A DNA stretch of 23,459 bases from DASTGO01 sp035719045. GTDB lineage: Bacteria; Actinomycetota; Actinomycetes; Actinomycetales; Kineosporiaceae. The notes beneath the pieces are model-generated. The model had not been told where the DNA came from and did no database searches. It worked only from the letters and a program-made list of their open reading frames with translations. Made by a program: the position numbers and the translations under genes. Below, in pieces: positions 20,578 through 23,459 of the stretch (positions are counted from its first letter, which is position 1; every line of letters starts with the position of its first letter). The stretch covers positions 1-23,459 of the forward strand of contig DASTGO010000298.1 of assembly GCA_035719045.1 (NCBI GenBank), read 5' to 3'.

Positions 20578-20649
20578 ATGTCCACACCTGTCCGGATGTC
20601 CACACCTGTCCGGATCTGCGCACCGGTCCGGATCTGCGCACCGGTCGAG
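20578..20649 (+). repeat. four 18-bp tandem units at the start of a lipoprotein gene
   Basis: Units at 20578-20595 and 20596-20613 are identical (ATGTCCACACCTGTCCGG). Units at 20614-20631 and 20632-20649 are a variant (ATCTGCGCACCGGTCCGG; the last copy ends GAG) sharing 14 of 18 bases with the first type. They encode MSTPVR, MSTPVR, ICAPVR, ICAPVE. Confidence 0.95.
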
Positions 20650-21189
20650 GGTCCCGTCCGGCACCACCGCCCGGGGCCGGTCCGCACCGCCCTCGCCGGC
20701 GCTGCCGTCCTGCTGCTGGCCGCCTGTGGCGGCGGCTCCTCGGGCCCCGGGTCCGGCACCGGGAGCCAGTCCTCCTCCGCCGCGGCGTCCGGGGTGGCGG
20801 AACTGGCCACCCGGTCCGCGGCGTCCGGCACCTACCTCACCGACCGGTCGGGCCGGACCCTGTACGAGTTCGCCGCCGACACCTCGGGGACGTCCACCTG
20901 CACCGGGCAGTGCGCGGTCTACTGGCCGCCGCTGACCACCACCGGGAGCCCGACGGCCACCGGTGCGGCCCAGGCCTCCCTGCTGGGCACGACCAAGCGC
21001 AGCGACGGGACCCTTCAGGTCACCTACGCAGGCCACCCCGTCTACTACTTCGCCCAGGACACCGCTCCCGGCCAGCGCCACGGGCAGGGCTCCACCGGGT
21101 TCGGGGCGAGGTGGTGGATCCTGGCCCCGAACGGCAGGGCGATCACGCAGCCGGCCCCGTCCACCACCTCCACCACGTCCCGGTACTGA
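20578..21189 (+). CDS. lipoprotein with YxFxxD repeats
   Basis: A 203-residue predicted lipoprotein. A 36-residue basic N-region precedes the hydrophobic segment TALAGAAVLLLAAC with lipobox LAAC (Cys50). A Gly/Ser linker leads to two copies of the repeat found in the COG4315/Lipoprotein_15 group of secreted proteins: TYLTDRSGRTLYEFAADT, with STCTGQCAVYWPPL, then LQVTYAGHPVYYFAQDT and WWILAPNGRAI. The motif YxFxxD appears as YEFAAD and YYFAQD. The function of the family is unknown. The ATG at 20578 has GGGAGG four bases upstream; an identical ATG unit at 20596 is a second possible start. The N-region is built from four copies of an 18-base repeat and includes two cytoplasmic-side Cys, so it is unusually long for a signal peptide. 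A single gene between ppa and rnz. Confidence 0.85.
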   Translation: MSTPVRMSTPVRICAPVRICAPVEGPVRHHRPGPVRTALAGAAVLLLAACGGGSSGPGSGTGSQSSSAAASGVAELATRSAASGTYLTDRSGRTLYEFAADTSGTSTCTGQCAVYWPPLTTTGSPTATGAAQASLLGTTKRSDGTLQVTYAGHPVYYFAQDTAPGQRHGQGSTGFGARWWILAPNGRAITQPAPSTTSTTSRY

Positions 21190-21263
21190 TCCGGCGGGCG
21201 GCCGCCGTCGCCGACCGGACCCGGTCCCCGGAACCCGCCGGGCCGTGGCGGGTTCCGGGGCAA

Positions 21264-21269
21264 TAGCCT
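21264..21269 (+). promoter_or_regulatory. -10 box giving a predicted leaderless rnz transcript
   Basis: TAGCCT is followed by exactly seven bases and then the GTG start of rnz. No Shine-Dalgarno sequence is present, so the transcript probably begins at or next to the start codon. Confidence 0.55.
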
Positions 21270-21276
21270 GCCCAGC

Positions 21277-22188
21277 GTGTCGGTGCGGGAACTGGTGGTG
21301 CTGGGGACGGGCAGCCAGGTCCCGACCCGGGAGCGCAATCACAACGGGTACTTCCTGCGCTGGGACGGCGAGGGCATCCTGTTCGACCCCGGCGAGGGCA
21401 CCCAGCGGCAGATGAGCCTGGCCGGGGTCTCTGCCTCCGACATCACCCGGATCTGCCTGACCCACTTCCACGGTGACCACTGCCTCGGCCTGCCCGGGGT
21501 GATCCAGCGGCTGTCCCTCGACGCGGTCGGCCATCCGGTGCACGCCCACTACCCCGCCTCCGGTGCGGACTGGTTCGGGCGGCTGCGACATGCGACTCCG
21601 TTCCACGAGACGGCCGAGCTGGTCGAGGTCCCGGTGACCGCGGACGGGGAGGTCGCCCGGACTGCCGGCTTCACCCTCACCGCCCGCCGGCTGGACCACC
21701 GCACGGAGACCTTCGGGTACCGCCTGGTCGAGCCCGACGGCCGCAGCCTGCTTCCGGAACTGCTGGCCGAGGCCGGTATCGCAGGACCCGACGTCGGCCG
21801 GCTCCAGCGCGAGGGCCGGCTGGTGGTCGGCGGGCGCACGGTCGAACTGGCGCAGGTCAGCCGGGCGCGCCGGGGCCTGCGGTTCGCCTTCGTCATGGAC
21901 ACCCGGCTGTGCCCGGCGGTCGGCGAGCTGGCCGACGGCGCCGACCTGCTGGTCATGGAGTCCACCTATCTGGAGGCGGACGCGCATTTCGCCACCACGT
22001 ACGGCCACCTGACGGCACGGCAGGCGGCCCAGGTCGCCGCCGACTGCGGGGTGGGCACGCTGGTCCTCACCCACTTCTCCCGCCGCTACCACGACCCGGC
22101 CCGGTTCGAGGCCGAGGCACGGGAGGTCTTCGACGGGGACCTGGTCATCGCCCGGGACCTGATCCGGGTTCCCCTGCGCCGCCGCTGA
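21277..22188 (+). CDS. rnz: ribonuclease Z (ElaC-type tRNA 3' processing nuclease)
   Basis: A 303-residue metallo-beta-lactamase-fold enzyme that cleaves the 3' trailer from tRNA precursors. Features in order: VVLGTGSQVPTRERNHNGYFL (opening typical of RNase Z), ILFDPGEGTQRQM, the zinc motif THFHGDH (62-68; His63, His65, Asp67, His68), the Asp-His of RRLDHRTETFGY, FAFVMDTR, MESTYL, GHLTARQAA and LTHFSRRYHD. Length matches the bacterial short form. GTG start with no RBS but a TAGCCT box seven bases upstream, so leaderless expression is likely. Alone in its strand context between the YxFxxD lipoprotein and the chemoreceptor. Confidence 0.94.
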   Translation: MSVRELVVLGTGSQVPTRERNHNGYFLRWDGEGILFDPGEGTQRQMSLAGVSASDITRICLTHFHGDHCLGLPGVIQRLSLDAVGHPVHAHYPASGADWFGRLRHATPFHETAELVEVPVTADGEVARTAGFTLTARRLDHRTETFGYRLVEPDGRSLLPELLAEAGIAGPDVGRLQREGRLVVGGRTVELAQVSRARRGLRFAFVMDTRLCPAVGELADGADLLVMESTYLEADAHFATTYGHLTARQAAQVAADCGVGTLVLTHFSRRYHDPARFEAEAREVFDGDLVIARDLIRVPLRRR

Positions 22189-22246
22189 TCCCGCACCTGC
22201 TGCCTGCTTTTCCCCGCACCCGCCATCTCCTGTACCCGCCACTGAT

Positions 22247-22275
22247 CTCAAGCCGCGCCGCCCACCGCCCGAAGA
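22247..22275 (+). promoter_or_regulatory. possible flagellar-sigma (FliA-type) promoter
   Basis: CTCA (22247-22250), 17 bases, then CCCGAAGA (22268-22275) resembles the sigma-28 form TAAA-N15-GCCGATAA with several mismatches. It precedes a chemoreceptor gene, which is the expected target, by about 85 bases. Confidence 0.3.
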
Positions 22276-22360
22276 TCACGGGGTCGATCCGCGATTCCAC
22301 GGGGCCGGTCGGCACCGAGCCGGGGCCTCGGCGTCCGGGCGGACAGAAGGGTGTTCAGTC

Positions 22361-23459
22361 ATGCTCAAGCGGACGCTCGCCGACCGCTCAGTCCGAACCA
22401 AGATCCTCTCGATCACCGTCCTGATGGCCCTGCTGGCAGGGGTGATCGCCGTCCTGGCCGTCACCCGGCTCAGCGCCGTCTACTCGGCGACCGAGGACAT
22501 CGTCAACGGCAACCTCAAGCCGCTGGAGGTCCTGGCCGGGATCCAGGCCGGGGTGCAGAAGGCACGGGTGGACATCCGGGAACTCGCCCTGGCCGACGCC
22601 GCAGGCAAGGCCGAGACGGCCAAGACCATCCAGGCCGACGACCAGGCCCTCGACGCCGATGTCGCGGCGTACCTGCCCGGTGCCGCCGACCCTGCCGCCG
22701 TACGCAGCTTCCAGTCGCTCTGGCAGCAGTGGCGCCAGCAGCGGGACGAGAAGCTGGTCCCCCTCGCCAAGGCGGACAAGGACGCCGAGTTCTACCAGGC
22801 GGCCAAGCCGGTCGCCCTGTACGCCAACCAGGCACTGGAGCAACTCGACAAGGCCACCAAGGCCGAGCTCGCCGAGGCCGATCGCTCGATCAAGGAGGCG
22901 AACAGCACCTTCAGCGCCGGGCGGAACCTCATCATCATCATCGCGCTGGCCGGCCTGCTGCTGGGCCTGCTGTGCTCCGAGTACATCTCCCGCCAGGTCG
23001 TCGGCCCACTGCAGCACCTGCGCAAGGTGCTCGGCCGGGTCGCCGAGGGTGACCTCTCGGTCCGGGCGGACGTGAACGGCAAGGACGAGCTCGCCGTCAT
23101 CGGCGGGGCCACCAACGACACCGTGGAGAAGCTCTACGAGGTGGTCACCTCGGTGAAGGGGGCGACCGGGCAACTGTCCTCGGCGGCCGGGCAGGTCAGT
23201 GCCGCCGCCCAGTCGCTCTCCCAGACCGCCGCCGAGCAGGCCGCCAGCGTCGAGGAGACCACCGCGGGCATCGAGCAGATGGCCAGCAGCGTGAACCAGA
23301 ACAGCGACAACGCGAAGATCACCGACGGGATCGCGGGGAAGGCGGCGCAGCAGGCCGGCGAGGGTGGCCAGGCGGTCCAGCAGACGGTGCAGGCGATGAA
23401 GGACATCGCGGCGAAGATCGCGATCATCGACGACATCGCGTTCCAGACGAACATGCTCG
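22361..23459 (+). CDS. methyl-accepting chemotaxis protein (3' end beyond window)
   Basis: The first 366 codons of a transmembrane chemoreceptor. TM1 is at about 14-34 (KILSITVLMALLAGVIAVLAV), followed by a helical extracytoplasmic sensor domain of about 150 residues (35-188, four-helix-bundle type, no recognised ligand motif). TM2 is at about 189-209 (NLIIIIALAGLLLGLLCSEYI), and a HAMP domain at about 210-262 (GPLQHLRKVLGRVAEGDLSVRADVNGKDELAVIG). The cytoplasmic signalling helix begins near 265 (AAQSLSQTAAEQAASVEETTAGIEQMASSVNQN) and runs to DDIAFQTNML at the window edge, just before the CheW/CheA-binding tip. It would relay signals to CheA/CheY and flagellar motors. The ATG at 22361 has AAGG about ten bases upstream. 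It implies a motile cell. Confidence 0.93.
   Translation, partial: MLKRTLADRSVRTKILSITVLMALLAGVIAVLAVTRLSAVYSATEDIVNGNLKPLEVLAGIQAGVQKARVDIRELALADAAGKAETAKTIQADDQALDADVAAYLPGAADPAAVRSFQSLWQQWRQQRDEKLVPLAKADKDAEFYQAAKPVALYANQALEQLDKATKAELAEADRSIKEANSTFSAGRNLIIIIALAGLLLGLLCSEYISRQVVGPLQHLRKVLGRVAEGDLSVRADVNGKDELAVIGGATNDTVEKLYEVVTSVKGATGQLSSAAGQVSAAAQSLSQTAAEQAASVEETTAGIEQMASSVNQNSDNAKITDGIAGKAAQQAGEGGQAVQQTVQAMKDIAAKIAIIDDIAFQTNML

Noticed and set aside
20578..20649. Four 18-base repeats considered as a CRISPR-like array
   Set aside because: The units are directly adjacent without spacers, lie in frame and are translated at a protein N-terminus.
1..23459. Mobile elements, tRNA or rRNA genes, prophage genes
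   Set aside because: No transposase, integrase, structural phage protein, cloverleaf or conserved rRNA sequence was recognised on either strand.

Overview
The window is very GC-rich (roughly 70-75 % by eye), with GTG and ATG starts, short intergenic gaps and -10 boxes of the form TAGnnT. This, together with a Family I pyrophosphatase, an actinobacterial-type MurJ and a CtaA/COX15-family protein, points to an actinobacterial chromosome. A chemoreceptor at the right edge and a membrane GGDEF-EAL protein suggest a motile species. I see no rRNA, tRNA, IS element, integrase or CRISPR array. Most genes look like ordinary chromosomal genes; the left edge (SMC-like ATPase) is the part that looks most accessory.

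Layout: (1) 2-3336 +, the end of an unknown gene translationally coupled to a large SMC/SbcC/MukB-like ATPase, with the partner genes lying left of the window. (2) 3337-3663, a repeat-rich gap with a strong hairpin. (3) 3664-4689 -, a divergent CtaA-like heme A synthase homologue, transcribed away from murJ (4882-6573 +), which is followed by a membrane GGDEF-EAL gene (6672-8918 +). (4) 8947-12294, a glutarate/glutaryl-CoA module: gntR and a glutaryl-CoA dehydrogenase gene overlap by ATGA on the - strand and face a family III CoA-transferase on the + strand, with a perfect AT-rich palindrome between them. (5) 12254-15731 -, an ABC ATPase/permease pair, a YjbR/MmcQ-like gene and an NTF2-like gene. 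(6) 15912-16368 +, a small lipoprotein gene that appears frameshifted in a C run. (7) pgi (16561-18234 +), a small membrane protein (18317-18676 -), an IMPase-family gene (18912-19769 +), ppa (19989-20480 +), a YxFxxD-repeat lipoprotein (20578-21189 +), rnz (21277-22188 +, predicted leaderless) and a chemoreceptor that runs off the right edge (22361 on).

The best-defined pathway is the glutarate module: a CoA-transferase would make glutaryl-CoA, the dehydrogenase would oxidise and decarboxylate it to crotonyl-CoA, and the GntR protein would sense the pathway. A structural signal not explained by any gene is a recurring set of short imperfect tandem duplications (about 9-27 bp units, two to four copies) sitting on ribosome-binding sites, start codons, stop codons and intergenic gaps throughout the window. 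Several change an initiation region or add in-frame residues at a protein's N-terminus. The SMC-like ATPase is the best candidate for part of an undescribed system, but its partner genes are outside the window.
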